From positions 37,076,108 to 37,140,107 of the forward strand of contig OZ018408.1 in the NCBI GenBank assembly GCA_963969595.1: 64,000 nucleotides of DNA, in the 5' to 3' direction. How positions within the stretch are numbered: the stretch's first letter is position 1; every line of letters begins with the position of its first letter. Shown here in pieces: positions 1-11,734 of the stretch. The notes below the pieces were generated by a model. That model made no database searches. It was not told the origin of the DNA and saw nothing but the letters and a program-made list of their open reading frames with translations. The position numbers and the translations under genes were made by a program. The stretch is from Neckera pumila. Taxonomy: Eukaryota > Streptophyta > Bryopsida > Hypnales > Neckeraceae.

Positions 1-1052
1 AATTATTGGTGCTCTACTTGAAATGAGCTCTAAAAGTCAAAAATGTCCAGAACAAATACATTTCTTTGCAAAGTTTAATGGTTTATTTCAATATAACAAG
101 TGGATTTCTAAAAAAATAATGGGAACTTGAAAAAGAAGAAATTTCGTCCATTCACATACCCGCTTTTTATTCACATACATAGTTTACCCAATTGAAATCC
201 AAAGATACTTTTGGAGGATGTCGTGAACCATTATATTGGTTCACCCTTTAGAAAATTGGAATTATAAACAATGTGTGTGAATTTACAAATCCAAGCATTC
301 AAGCTCTCAACTTCAAATTGTCTCATATCTTTTGAGGATTCATGATGGACAATGAACTGCACTATAAAAACAACCTCTTCATCCCACATCTTTTAATTGG
401 ATTTTCTTGAAAGTTGTGCTTTGCATTTTCTCTTGAGGGGTATTGTTGTTTCCACCCAAAATGGAATCAACCATGCCATTGAGAAAAAATGTGAACTATA
501 ACATTACATGTAAATTAGCAAATAGGATTTAATTTTTTTTCGGAACAAGGTGTCTTTGATTCATTTTGTATTTTTGTTGTAAGCTAGTTGGTTTGTTGGT
601 TTGTTTTTTTGTACAATCTAGGTTTTGGATTTTTTTTCTTTTTTGGAACAAGGCAATGTTTGGATTCATTTTTGTATTTTTATAACAAGCTAGATTTTGG
701 ACTTTTTTTCATAACAAGCTAGGTTTTTGGATTCTTTTTTTCATAACAAGCTAGCTTTTGGAGTCTTTTTTTTTTGGTAACAAGTTGGATCTACATTCTT
801 CTCTTACTTTTGTAACAAGCACCTTTTTATTTTTTATTTTTCATTACAAGCTTTGACTATGCCAAAAAAATCACAAAAGATTGGATGGCAACTTTAAGAT
901 GTGTTGATAAAATGCCACCCCTATAGATTCTCAATTTCAAAATTAATTAGCATCAAATTTCTCATGAAGATTTGAAAATTTTCATAGGTGATGTACCTTG
1001 TTGCATGGGCTGTTGTCGTAGTTGTTCGAGCCACATTTCACTAGGCTAGTGG
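1..1052. other. AT-rich spacer, no gene seen
   Basis: No open reading frame of note and no recognisable domain on either strand. The only structure is a short degenerate tandem array near 612-800 (listed separately) and long T-runs. Confidence 0.6.
612..800. repeat. Degenerate tandem array, ~30-33 bp unit
   Basis: The phrase ATAACAAGCTAG followed by TTTTGGA and a T-run recurs at about 682, 711, 743 and, weaker, 777. A further relative starts at 612. Spacing is about 29-33 bp. The unit is T-rich and looks like replication-slippage material; no coding potential. Confidence 0.6.
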
Positions 1053-1349
1053 TAAGGTAGGGTGCTGTAAAAGCGACTTGCCTCTAAAAGCGATTTGGTA
1101 CATTTTGCCTCTAACATGTATAAGAAGTGTACATTTCAAGAGGGAGTTGCTTTTAAAAACCATTGTGTTTTCAACTTCAAAAATTCATAACTAATTCCAT
1201 GAAGGTCCAAAAAACATGAAACAACTTGGGTTAGATGCCAATTCCATTTTTTTACTACAAAAATTTATTGAAAATTATTTTAAGCAGCTTAGCTTCCTCC
1301 AAAATGCAAATCAGGTCTTAAAGGGTTGATTTTACAGCCCCCTACCTTA
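1053..1349. mobile_element. Short inverted-repeat element, TAAGGTAGG family (copy a)
   Basis: The left end reads TAAGGTAGGGTGCTGTAAAA and the right end, reverse-complemented, reads TAAGGTAGGGGGCTGTAAAA. This gives terminal inverted repeats of about 25 bp around a 297-bp non-coding body. Related copies with the same ends or the same body (AAAAGCGACC near the left end) lie at 8264, 27700, 46479 and 47134. This is a MITE-like, non-autonomous DNA element; the superfamily is not decided. Confidence 0.7.
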
Positions 1350-1659
1350 TTTCTGGTCCATACTTGATTTGCAACCAGTGCAAACATGTCATACCAAGCA
1401 TGAGAGGTTGTTCACTGACAGACAATCTAATGTTGATTTCTCCTTCTTCTCTGGCTTGGTACAGTACAATATGTGTATATAGAGCACCCAACACCCATTC
1501 ATAGTCAATAATTTCTTGCTAGAGCTTCTTTTCTTCAAACCACTTTTGATTGCAAAACTATGTAGCACACTTGCAAGCAGTTGGTGTGTAAACCTCCCAC
1601 CTCAAAAAACAGTGGTCTAGGATTACTAAACAGTCGGTGGTGTACATCATTTCCCTTAT

Positions 1660-1945
1660 ATTAGAGGGGATTTGGGGATCTTGGAGGGCTGCGAGTTCCT
1701 TTGTGTTCTTAGACTGTGGGAACGCAGCTGCAACAGCTGGCTGACATGGCATAGCGATTGCCACATCATTTTTGAATTTTTTTTGCTTAAAATGATATAT
1801 ATATATATACACACACTTTTTCTTTTTCTTTTTCTTTTTCTTTTGAAAAAAAAATTCTGACACGCACATATCACTGTTCACTGAAATCTGACTAGATTGG
1901 GGAACAGGCCTGAAACTGCCCTCCAAGGTCCCCGAATCCCCTCTG
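1660..1945. mobile_element. Inverted-repeat element, relative of the TTAGATG family
   Basis: The left end AGAGGGGATTTGGGGATCTT (from about 1662) matches the reverse complement of the right end near 1914-1943 (AGAGGGGATTCGGGGACCTT). The body holds GAGTTCCTTTGTG, GGAACGCAGCTGC and a TGACATGG/GCCACATCA pair. The same themes occur in the elements at 30052 and 30649, so they probably share an ancestor. The interior also has a TA run and a (TTTTTC)n run. The 133-residue minus-strand reading frame across it is a by-product of these simple repeats. Confidence 0.6.
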
Positions 1946-2373
1946 CTGAAATTTGCCATTTCAAAACATCCTAAAGGGGTTAATCATCATCCTTTCATTG
2001 CCATGATTTCGTACTTTTTTGACACCAACTGAACTTCCCCAAGTTTCCACACTTTTGTCCCCCTAGAAATCAATTGATGGGTTTGTACAATTCCTGAGCA
2101 AATATTTCCTGGCCCTTGAATTTGTGCATCACTGGCACCATGATGTGCTCAAGTGAGGCTGTCTCTTTTTCTGGAAGGAGAATTTGGTCGGTTTCCCACT
2201 GGCCAGGTGTGGTTATTTACCCCTTAGCACTGTGACATCCAAAATGTGGACGATGAACAGAGAGGCTCCAATGATTCTCTTTTTTACCACATAATTTCTC
2301 GTTCATCCAAGCCAATGTTTAAGTGTTTTTTTTTTACCTTTCTTTATGATGAATTTTATGAAATTGAGGTGAA
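1946..2373. other. Spacer, no gene seen
   Basis: Nothing recognisable on either strand. Confidence 0.5.
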
Positions 2374-3265
2374 TTATCCCTAAAGGATCAAAGTTCCCTT
2401 CGAGGACACTTGCAATTTTGGGTAGACTCGTGTGACCTCAATTTTTGACATGATTTTTTGAAACTTTTTGAAGATAAGAAATCATATTAGTTTTTTGAAA
2501 TATAGGTTTTATGTCAATTGGTGTCCGGGAGAATTTTTTTTGCCTCTTTAAGTCCAAAAAACAATTCGTTGGGCAGAACAAAAAAGCACAAAAAATTGAA
2601 TTTTTTTAGTTTTTTAATATTTTTCTCAAATATGATATTTTTATTTGCATCTGAAGCTATGATTCATTATCATGTGGACTAATAATTAGAAAATTATGAA
2701 GTATCTTGTTTTTGGGGCAATCTAATCATCTTCTTGACAAAACAACTTATAGAATGCAATTTTTCAAATTTTTCAAATTTTTTTTTGACAAGGTTAAGTT
2801 TGTTTGCAAGATCAATCTCACCGTTGGGTCATTCATTCAAAATTATTAAGTAGAAGTAGGTCCAAGATTGAATGAAAGACTAAATTGTTAATAGCTCTGA
2901 TAATACATCAAGTGTTTCTTTTTGAATTTTTTTTTACCAACTCTCAACTCAAATGATTCAACATAAAAAAATTTAAATTTGATGTCTCTAGTGCAAAAAA
3001 ATTCCACAAATGGTAGTCAAAGTCATTGAAATTGCAAGCCAACATTCAAAAAAAAAAAATTTCCAACTTTGAATGTTAATACCTTCCAATTGGTATGGTC
3101 AAACTCTATGAAATGTTGATTACATGATTGAGACAAGTGGAGTACTAGATCCTACGGTTAGACTCTAAAAAAATGATTTTTTTTTGTTTCTTGGGTGAAC
3201 GCAGCAAACATAACAATTTTGAGTGTTTTTTGAGCCAGAAAATGCCTTCGTCCTTACGGGAATAA
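2374..3265. mobile_element. TTAA-ended 0.9-kb element, copy A (degraded)
   Basis: It starts TTATCCCTAAAGGATC, followed by a TCCCTTCGAGGA hairpin. It can be followed, base for base with drift, along copy G at 57995-58918: shared landmarks are TTGGGGCAATCTAA, GACAAGGTTAAGTTTGTTTG and AGATCCTACGGTTAGA. Both ends have drifted from TTAA. It is non-coding and, like copy G, reversed relative to copies B, D and I. Confidence 0.65.
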
Positions 3266-4149
3266 TATACATTTGTAAAGATGTCAAAAAAATGTGCAAA
3301 AAAATTCAAGAAAGGATTTTTGTGCTAAGGGATTAAACTTTGTGTCGATGTCCTGATGGGCATTCCTATAATGCTCGTGATTTATAGACCTCCAAAATTA
3401 AGTTTACTCTTAGCTTTTGTGCAGACTGCTATTCGTAGTATTTATAAACAAGTTTGTCGAGGGCCTCACTCTTCGATAGGAGGTTGTTTTCTAGAGGTGC
3501 GCTCTTTCTAGGTATTCTTGGGTCTTAAGGTAAAATCACAATAACCAACACTTTCAGCAATTCCACAAACTTGAGAGCGGAATCAACACATGAGATTATT
3601 TTTTTACCACATTCACAATTGGAAATCATGAGTTTTAAATCAAAAATTGATAATATTTTGAATATATATGGATATGCTATGAATTTGTGAAGTTCAACTT
3701 ACACATGGTGTAGCCCAAACCAATTTTAGCATTTATGTGTTCAAGTTTTGGAATTCCTATATTTACATATTTTCAAGATTGATTTAGGATACAAAGTTAG
3801 GAATGGGTGCTTCTACCTTATGAGAATTGTAATTGGCTATGGGAATCAAGAAGTTCACACAACTCCAATATAATGCATGGAACAGTTTATGCTTTGCGCA
3901 TCCAAAAGAGTGCACTTACACCTACATCCCCTTCTAAATGACAATATTATTGCATTTGGTCACAAGTGAAAAGCACCAAGATTTCATATATTACATAAAA
4001 TCTGAACCCTCTAGAGGGCCATTTGACTTTCAACAAATGTACAATTATATGGGAATTTTTTATTTTTTCTAATTTTTTCTAATTTTTTTTAAAATCGGAA
4101 GTCCGACAAGGCATACACGCTGATTGCTCACCTTACAAATTCCTGACTA
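3266..4149. other. AT-rich spacer, no gene seen
   Basis: Both strands contain only short, unconvincing frames. T-rich low-complexity runs occur at 4055-4095. Confidence 0.5.
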
Positions 4150-4437
4150 CTTCTTGCCAGAGTTGTCATATCAGACAGAATCGGACGAATCGGACGGAAT
4201 CAGGGTTGACTGGCTGCAAACTTTGGAGGCCAATAACTTTTGCAAAAATTACCCAAATTGGACATATGAGATGTTTTTTGGCATCTAGAGTTTTTGTAGA
4301 TGCCGAAAAACATCTCATATGTCCAATTTGGGTAATTTTTGCAAAAGTTATTGGCCTCCAAAGTTTGCAGCCAGTCAACCCTAATTTCGTCCGATTCGTC
4401 CGATTCTGTCCGATATGACAACTATGCTTCTTGCCAG
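4150..4437. mobile_element. Foldback element with ~125-bp arms
   Basis: The left arm (about 4161-4288) and right arm (about 4297-4423) are reverse complements with only about four mismatches, separated by an 8-nt loop. The arms end in AGTTGTCATATC. The 11-mer CTTCTTGCCAG lies directly outside the left arm (4150-4160) and again 3 bp outside the right arm (4427-4437), which looks like a target-site duplication of Mutator-like length. The overlapping reading frames on both strands are mirror images caused by the inverted repeat, not genes. A transcript across it would fold into an almost perfect hairpin. Confidence 0.8.
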
Positions 4438-7095
4438 TTTTGGGCTGGTTTGTTTTCTTAATGCACATTGTCATAAATGCATGGAGGCCCTCCCGTGGGA
4501 TAAAGTTTTTTTTAATGTTATCTTTGACCCTACCTTTGGAAGCCATAATAAGTTTTCTATAGTGAGACAATTTGATAAATTGGGAATTAAATATGTTAAA
4601 TCATGTATAAACCTTTGATTCATTAGAATGCCACCATTTTTTCTTTTTTTCTCTTTTTTATTCAAATTGCTTCAAATAAATTTATAGGTCATTTCATGCT
4701 AGAGGACAACCTTTCAACTAATTATTTGTGATGATTAGTATAGGCAAAAATGTATCTTTATAGGCAAAATATGATGTCTATATGCATAATAAAGAGATAA
4801 GCCTCTAAATATTGAATTACATTCTAAAAGCATCATCAATATATCTAATCAAGGAAGAGCCACAGCCTACAATAAAGGCATGGCATATTCAATAGATCCC
4901 ATGCGGACGCAATACTTGACTTCTTGAAAGTGTGCGCAACAAATAACAAATAATGTGATCCATGTGGTATTTTTATTTTATTGTTGCATATTGTAAGAAA
5001 TGCAACAAAGCATTATATATATAAATTCTGCAATGGCACCACCACATTATCCATGAGCATTTGTACAATTGCTCTACGATTGTGCTTAAGTTCAAGCATT
5101 CTACCTTGACTACATAAGTCTATGTGATTTATGAAATTCAAGAATTACAACAATATCACCGTTATCTTGATTTGTGGCATACAAATGGAATGGTTGCATT
5201 AATATGCTTTACAATAGTTACTCTTTCTATTATCCAAAGCAATTATCCAAATAAGCATTGACCATGGTTTCTATTAGAAAACTTTTCTAATTTTTATGTG
5301 ATCTTATTATTGGCAATTGGAAAGAGATTCCATATTGTCTTAGCATGGATGTTTTTAATATTGTATAAATAATCTATAAATTTTCAGGGGACTTGATTTG
5401 AGGTGTACATTTACAATTGAATTTGGAACTAATTTTGAGTTGTATTAGACTTTTCATCTTATTGAAAGTAAAGGAATTATTTCATCCTCTCAAAATTTGA
5501 GAATGGCAAATTATTTTCTAATTTGTCATTCAGTGTGAATTATGAACCGAGTTCTGAATTTAAAGAGCTTTTCAAACAATTCATGCTATGGTACGACCTA
5601 ACTACAAGTCTATTTACTATATAGTGACTAGGAAATACTTTTGAATTCAAAGAATCGTCACAAAGGCAATTGGATTTGGTTTCTTAGTTGATGTCAAAGG
5701 ATGTCGTTGTGAAGATACGGGTTCCAATACTCTCCATTTGTGCTCAATTGGCCCTCGCCTTATAATGAGGTTTCTCCCAAATGTATTTCAAACTATCTTT
5801 ATTCAAAACTTGTGAGCAAGGTGTTCAAAATTTGTGGACAAATATAGATGGAAACAAAATTGGGAGATGTGTTGGATTTCATTGAAAGTTTTGGAATCTT
5901 GAAGTGTTGAAATTTTGAACCTTAAATTTTTAAAAGCTAAAAATTTATAAAGCAATTGTAAATTATGAAACTTGTAATTTGCTACTTTATGGATTTGTGA
6001 TTTATTCCCCTAACTAGGCCAAATGAATATATTAATGAGTTTTTATATTTCAATTTTTAGTATTGTAATTTTAATTTTAATTTTAATTTTTTTTAATATA
6101 TTGATATTTGAAATTTAAATATGTGTATCTATAAAAGAGGATGTTATAGTATAAAAGAGGGTGTTATAGTATAATAGAAAAAACCTAATTTCAAATGAAT
6201 GCATCTTAGATGAAAAGACTCAATATAATGGGCTAGCAATGTAATGTGTTCGGATAAAGGGTTTAAAGGAAAATATTGTATATAATGAAGAAAGATATGA
6301 CATTTTTTGATTTCCATCAAATGTGAAGAATGACAAGTTTACAATCACAACTAAAGTAGAGGTACCAATTTTGGACAGCCCTCTTTAATGGCTTTGTAGG
6401 ATGACCTATTGCGAACAATAGTTTTCCTATTATTGACCTATTGTGGACAACAATTGGATGCAATTGTTCAATGAAAAAAGATGCTTCGTTTGTACTTTCT
6501 CGTGCACTCATCTCTCTTCTCCTTGCTTGACTTAGGGAGGAAGTGCCAAAGCTAATCATAATGGGTGAGTCTATGAGACCGAATTGGTTCCAGATGAAAA
6601 ATTTACATTTATACTAAATAAAGTATATATTCTTGGGGGGAAAATTCTTTTGTTTTTTGCATTCTTCCTCATCCTTATGTTTGAACACATTGAACAAAAT
6701 TTGTCAACCAATTTTTCATATCCTATACATTGAAATGTTTAAGGTATCCGAAATAGGTCAAATCAAACTCTAAGTTACTACAAAAGGGGTCTAAAAATGT
6801 AAAAATTGTACTTGAATTCTTTTGGATTATCGTTTTGTAAACCTAATTTATTAATTATAGGTAATTTAGTCCTTTTTGACTTGTATCTTAAATCTGGTTA
6901 AGATTAATATGATTTTTTCATCAAAGGAATATAATTTCTTAATTAGAGTTCTAATTGAAGTTTAGGTATTAGCCCGTCTACTTTTTTTATGGTAGAAAAA
7001 ATATGATACTTAATAAATATCAATGTGATTGAATCCAAAAAAATTATGTAAGTAAATATTCATACAATAGAGTAGGAATATATATAACAGCCTTT

Positions 7096-7099
<4 letters not shown>
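4438..7099. other. AT-rich spacer, no gene seen
   Basis: No gene recognised. It contains a small tandem duplication, (T)ATAAAAGAGGxTGTTATAG twice at about 6130-6170, and an (ATTTTA)n-like run at 6064-6092. Confidence 0.5.
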
Positions 7100-7139
<40 letters not shown>

Positions 7140-7163
7140 CTTGATTGATTGATTGATTGATTG
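7100..7163. repeat. (TA)n then (GATT)n microsatellite
   Basis: About 19 TA units run from 7100 to 7138 and are followed, after GCTT, by four to five GATT units up to about 7162. Confidence 0.95.
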
Positions 7164-8263
7164 TGTCAAACAAGAGATGTATATTATTTATGTCTAGAGA
7201 ATTATATGGACTACTTTTAAATTTGATTGTTTAAATTTATTATTAAAATAAATCAACAATTTGTTAATAATAAAATAATTAATTAAAAAATTATACTATT
7301 TTTTGTGCAAGATTTAATGATTAAAAATCGTTTGTAGACAATTGTATACTAGAAAAGTATGAAAATTTTGGATAAAATTTTTCTTTTAAATCAATATACT
7401 GTAGTTTAGACATTGAATACAGCCTTGCAACCAATGATTAATATATTTCCAAGGATCTTCCTTATTGAGTTTTGTCTCCAGTTTATTAAATAGATGCATT
7501 GTTTTATCATTCATTCATAATGTTATTAAATAAATGACAACATCAATATAAATAATAAATTCAAAAGTCCAAAAAATTGTCAAACAAGACTCTAGTCTTG
7601 AGTTAGCAAAATAATCCCAATGATACCTTTGAATGTGATTTGACCCTTAAGTCATATATATGCCACATAACATTCTACATCCCATATTTATGTACCATGT
7701 TCAAAAGTTTGGTTCAGCCCATTGCTAATTGTATTTTGAATTCTCTAGTATTTCCTCGTCACAATCAAATCTAGTAATTTGTGTTTATTTCCTCGTCACA
7801 ATCAAATCTAGTAATCTGTGTTTATTTCCAAGGAAATATTAACACTGTATGATGGCCATCTTATATCATAGTAAAGGAAACTTGTGCACACATGTATTTC
7901 ATTCCTAGAAGTAGAAACTTACAACACCTCTCCTAATATCATTATGCTCACTTATAGAGAATTTTTAAGGGGAACTTACCCTATATGATTGCATATTCCC
8001 TAAATGCCCAAATACCATTTTTTTTGGCAACATAGAGATTTTTGACAACTCACTACAAACAAAATTCTCATTTTTTTCTTTGAAATTTTCACACACGTAC
8101 CGAGGAGAAAGTTTAAGGACCAACAATTTTCATAGCTTTTAAATTAACGGTTAAAAAATTATTGTACGGTATGTAATTTTCATTGCTTGGCAAGCAATCT
8201 AGGCAACTCAAAAAATTCTTTAAAAATCACTTCATAAAAAAAAAACTTAAAATTGGTTTTTTA
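7164..8263. other. AT-rich spacer, no gene seen
   Basis: No gene recognised; holds the 37-bp tandem duplication listed separately. Confidence 0.5.
7751..7824. repeat. 37-bp tandem duplication
   Basis: Two adjacent copies (7751-7787 and 7788-7824) beginning TTTCCTCGTCACAATC differ at one base. Their near identity implies a recent duplication. Confidence 0.95.
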
Positions 8264-8605
8264 GAATTGCTCTAAAAGTGACCATTTAAGGGTTGTTTCC
8301 CCTTTTTCATAGGTTTCCAAGAACAAGAAATATTTTAGCTCATTTTTTAGAGAAAGAAAAATAGATTTAGAAGTTAATACAAGTTGTTTTGTATTTTTGA
8401 ACTTGTTATGATTTTTTTTAAGATTTGGGATATAGGTACCTATTTATGATCATAGGTTTCTCAAAATCCATCCACCAACAAGTTGCAAAGAATTGGGAGG
8501 AAACCAAGACAAATGATTGTCTCCTTCAATAATTAATAGATTTTACTCAATCCAATCACTAGTTAATGAGGTCCATTTAACCCTTGAACGGCTTGAAAGC
8601 CCTTT
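8264..8605. mobile_element. Decayed TAAGGTAGG-family element
   Basis: From GCTCTAAAAGTGACCATTTA onward this follows the element at 47134-47547: AAGGGTTGTTTCCCC, GAAAGAAAAATAGAT, GGTACCTATTT, AATGATTGTCTCC and GGTCCATTTAA all have counterparts in the same order. Both termini have decayed, so the borders are approximate. Confidence 0.55.
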
Positions 8606-9203
8606 GCTATTGTATAATGTATTATAAATTTGGTGGTATTTGATCAGAAAAACATTGACCAAATACTTTTCAGTACAAATTCAATTAATGATCATGATGG
8701 TATGTAAACAATGTATCACAATTCATATATTAAAACACAATTGAAGAATTATAAGGTTAAATACAAGTCATGTAGAGGGACAAGGTCTTTTTTTTTTTCA
8801 TTTCTAAAGAAGTGCCAAAAGTGGCAATATAAAATGTTATAGTGGTGCTCCAAATTTCAAGATGCATCCACATATTGGATAGATAATGTCACATTAGCAC
8901 ATATCACATGTCTATAATTTGGTTTTCATTTACAATCTAGCGATTTCATCCAAGATTTTTTTAAACTTGAAGTTTTTTTGGCAATTTCATCCAAGTTTTT
9001 GATTCCTTTTTTTGCCATTTTAGCCAAATTATTTTTTCTGGTGCAATTTGGCACTAGAAAACAGAAAAAAAAAAAAAGCCCTAAGAGGGACCCCAAAGGG
9101 CCTTTCAAGGATTAAGGACCTCTTCATGTCCATTCCATAATTATTTATAGGAATGGTTCGAAGAGTCCAATCGCTCTTAAAGTAGACTACTCATCAAGAA
9201 AGT

Positions 9204-9390
9204 ACCCCCCCATTGAAACAATATTGTTTCATAGTGCCTACAATCCAATATAGAAACTTTATTGTTACAATACTGTCCATTGAAACTATATTGTTGCAGT
9301 ACCTGTCTCAGTACTGTAACAGTAAAGTTTCTGTATTGGATTGTGGGCCCTATGAAACAGTATTGCAACAACACTGACACAATGGGGGGT
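9204..9390. mobile_element. Small foldback element
   Basis: The termini are ACCCCCCCATTG at 9203-9215 and CAATGGGGGGT at 9380-9390. Inside, GTTTCATAGTGCCTACAATC on the left pairs with GATTGTGGGCCCTATGAAAC on the right. The two sides pair, with interruptions, along most of the element around a centre near 9300. It is non-coding; the short minus-strand reading frames here are by-products. Confidence 0.7.
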
Positions 9391-10194
9391 TAGTTCCCAA
9401 TGAGTACCTTACAAACCTATGACGTTCCGGTAGCAATGAAGTGCTTATTTTATATTTTAACAAATGGAAGAATAAAAATAAAAATAAAACAGAATACAAA
9501 AACAGCCAAGCCAAAGGCTGGACAGTGAAAAGAAGCGAGCACACAGACTGAAGGACAGAGCAGAACGGACTGACTAACTTACAAAAACGAGCAAAGGGAG
9601 GGGACCTCTTGCGCCAGAGGATACGAGCCCCATTCCTGCATACGAGACTGGAGCCAGCCATACAATCGAAATTAGACCAAATACCGTAGTATTGCTGGCC
9701 TGTTGAGGTCGCTGCTGACGAGCTGCAAATTGCGCCTTCAGTGGTGCCGCGCGACCGGAGTCTAGAAGGGCATCACAGCCTCGAAGGAGGTTCCAGATAG
9801 TCGTGACTCGTGAGACCTTGAAATCGATCACGTTCTAAACATGAATCCAAAAATGCATTGGGTGACTGAAATGGAGTCCAGCATGGGGTCCTGTAACTCT
9901 GTAAGTTAATTGGAGGATGGATTGCCGACGTCCTCCCATGCTTATCTCTGGGGCACGTGGGAATCAAGTGCTTGCTTATAAAAGTTGTAAAAGTCCGTAA
10001 CTTAGAGAATAGAATACGGAGTAAAAGACAAAGCAAGAATTCTTTCATAATCCCTTTCTAATTAGTTAACACTCGAACGCCGGGCTGGTGTCGTGGGCAC
10101 TATCGTCCCTTTGGGCACTATATGACATCATCCACTTTGAAAAGAACAAAAACGTGCTGACTGGAGGTCAAATTATTGTTCCTGATCTCCCTTT
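9391..10194. other. More GC-rich stretch, no gene recognised
   Basis: Composition rises towards 50% GC from about 9500 to 9980, and minus-strand frames of 85-103 codons exist. None shows a domain I know and none chains convincingly through splice sites. The (AATAAA)n-like run at 9472-9490 is simple sequence. It may be an old transposon or gene fragment. Confidence 0.4.
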
Positions 10195-11042
10195 ATGAAT
10201 ACTGGCTGTCTGTCATACACAGAAGGATTCTCTCGTTCATCCTCCAGAAAATGGCCGCGGCGTCGTGTATGGGTTAAATTCGTTGTACTCGCATCGGAGG
10301 TTATTCTTTGCTGGAACAAAGACATTCAACCAAAACCGTCAACAGGTACTGTAACTTACTTCTTTGTTGGAACATGTAAGTTACTTCTTTTGCTGAGCTG
10401 ATGTCCATTACTGTTTTAGGGTATGGTCTTTGACAGAGGGAGGTTATTATCATTATTTCTGTTGCTTGAAAAACTTGATTGGTAAGTTAGTGTTTGAATG
10501 GAGAGAGAGTGAGTGCAGGCACCAATCCACTGTTGAAGTTTCAATCCACTGTATGGACTTTTTTTTTAGAATTGGAACTTTCCTCCATTTAATTGTAAAG
10601 ATATAAACAAAAATATGTAAGAATTCAAGAAAGGAATCAAACGCTGAGGGGCTAATCTTGTAAGGATGCTGTGACCACTTTACAAAAAGTGGCTGATGGA
10701 TGACTATCCAGATCAATGTAGAAATGAAGAATGCACTACTGGCCTAAAATTCAGATCATTTTTCGGCAAAGTACCTTTTGCTCATCCTTTCATGGTAAAT
10801 GAAAACTGCTCCAAAATTATACGAGGCCCAGTGAGCGAATGTGCAGGAGTCTCCTTGAGGAATTGGCATGTGGAGTAGAAGGGCATGGCAGAGCGGAATA
10901 TGATACCAGAATGCGCCACCAACCCTATGATGTTTGGCAGGTTCCAGATGTGTTACCCTATCCCGTTCATGCAGCAGGGATCACTACTTTGAGAAATTTC
11001 AACATGGGAATTGAAACAGTGATCGAAGCTCGCTTAGGGTAA
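10195..11042 (+). other. Gene-like stretch with unassigned frames
   Basis: Three plus-strand frames have more balanced composition than the spacers: 10195-10401, 10696-10878 (starts MDDYPDQCRNEEC) and 10839-11042 (contains EYDTRMRHQPYDVWQVPD and ends at a TAA). The last two overlap in different frames. GTGCAG/GAGTC near 10850 and TTGGCAG/GTTCC near 10940 look like splice acceptors, so these could be exons or remnants of one gene. I recognise no family. It lies upstream of, and in the same direction as, the secreted repeat-protein gene, so part of it could be promoter or leader. Confidence 0.25.
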
Positions 11043-11621
11043 CATTTTCATCGATCAATGCAAGTTTCACACATTGTAAGGTAGCAACGTTTTGTCTTGT
11101 ATTTTGGAACGCAGTCTCTGTTTGACCTTGACTTGCCATGTCCTTGCAACAGCAGCACATGCCTTGGCAGACGGGGTTGTTTCTCAGTTTTTCTTAGAAA
11201 GGAAACACAACTAGGATTCTAAAATGCTTGGAAATGATTCGTATTGTTGCACCCACAAGAAAGAATATTTGGGACCTGTTTGATTGTCAATACATAACAA
11301 GGTAATCCCGAACTTCAGGTCACTGTTTCTACCTATCTGATATTATCGGTCCTGATGGGTCGATTTCATGCACTATCTAGTGTCAAGTCTCCGGTAATAA
11401 TGCAGCGCAGAAGCTAGTCTTCACACACTTCACATTACCATATTTCATTTGCAATTAACCATTACTCTTGCAGACAACTGAATATCTAGCGAGATGGACA
11501 TAGCGATCGTGAAGCCTAAAGCCATTATCCTGAAGCCGCCCTGACGTACTCATTCTAGCTTCGTCGTCATGGCCGAGCACTCGAGTGACAGTGGCAATCG
11601 CGGCCTATACGTCTCAGTCAG

Positions 11622-11627
11622 TATAAG
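11622..11627 (+). promoter_or_regulatory. TATA-like box of the repeat-protein gene
   Basis: TATAAG lies 113 bp before the ATG at 11735, in a locally GC-richer stretch. A plant transcription start would then fall near 11650, giving a leader of about 80 nt. Confidence 0.5.
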
Positions 11628-11734
11628 ATCCCCCACTCCGTCTCATCCTTCACAGCAGTTCTATTAGAGCTTGCTACCTCCAGACTTCCTAGTCTTCAAG
11701 TCCTGTCATTGATTGATTGAATCCTGTGCATATC

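Noticed and set aside
4166..4570. 134-codon minus-strand frame and its plus-strand twin
   Set aside because: Both come from the inverted repeat and show the same translated phrases on both strands; no protein family.
7100..7824. Regularly repeated short units considered as a CRISPR-like array
   Set aside because: They are a microsatellite and a two-copy tandem duplication without spacers, in a eukaryotic context.
9150..9175. GGTTCGAAGAGTCC considered as a tRNA T-arm
   Set aside because: No acceptor stem or anticodon arm can be built around it, and no A-box is present at the right distance.
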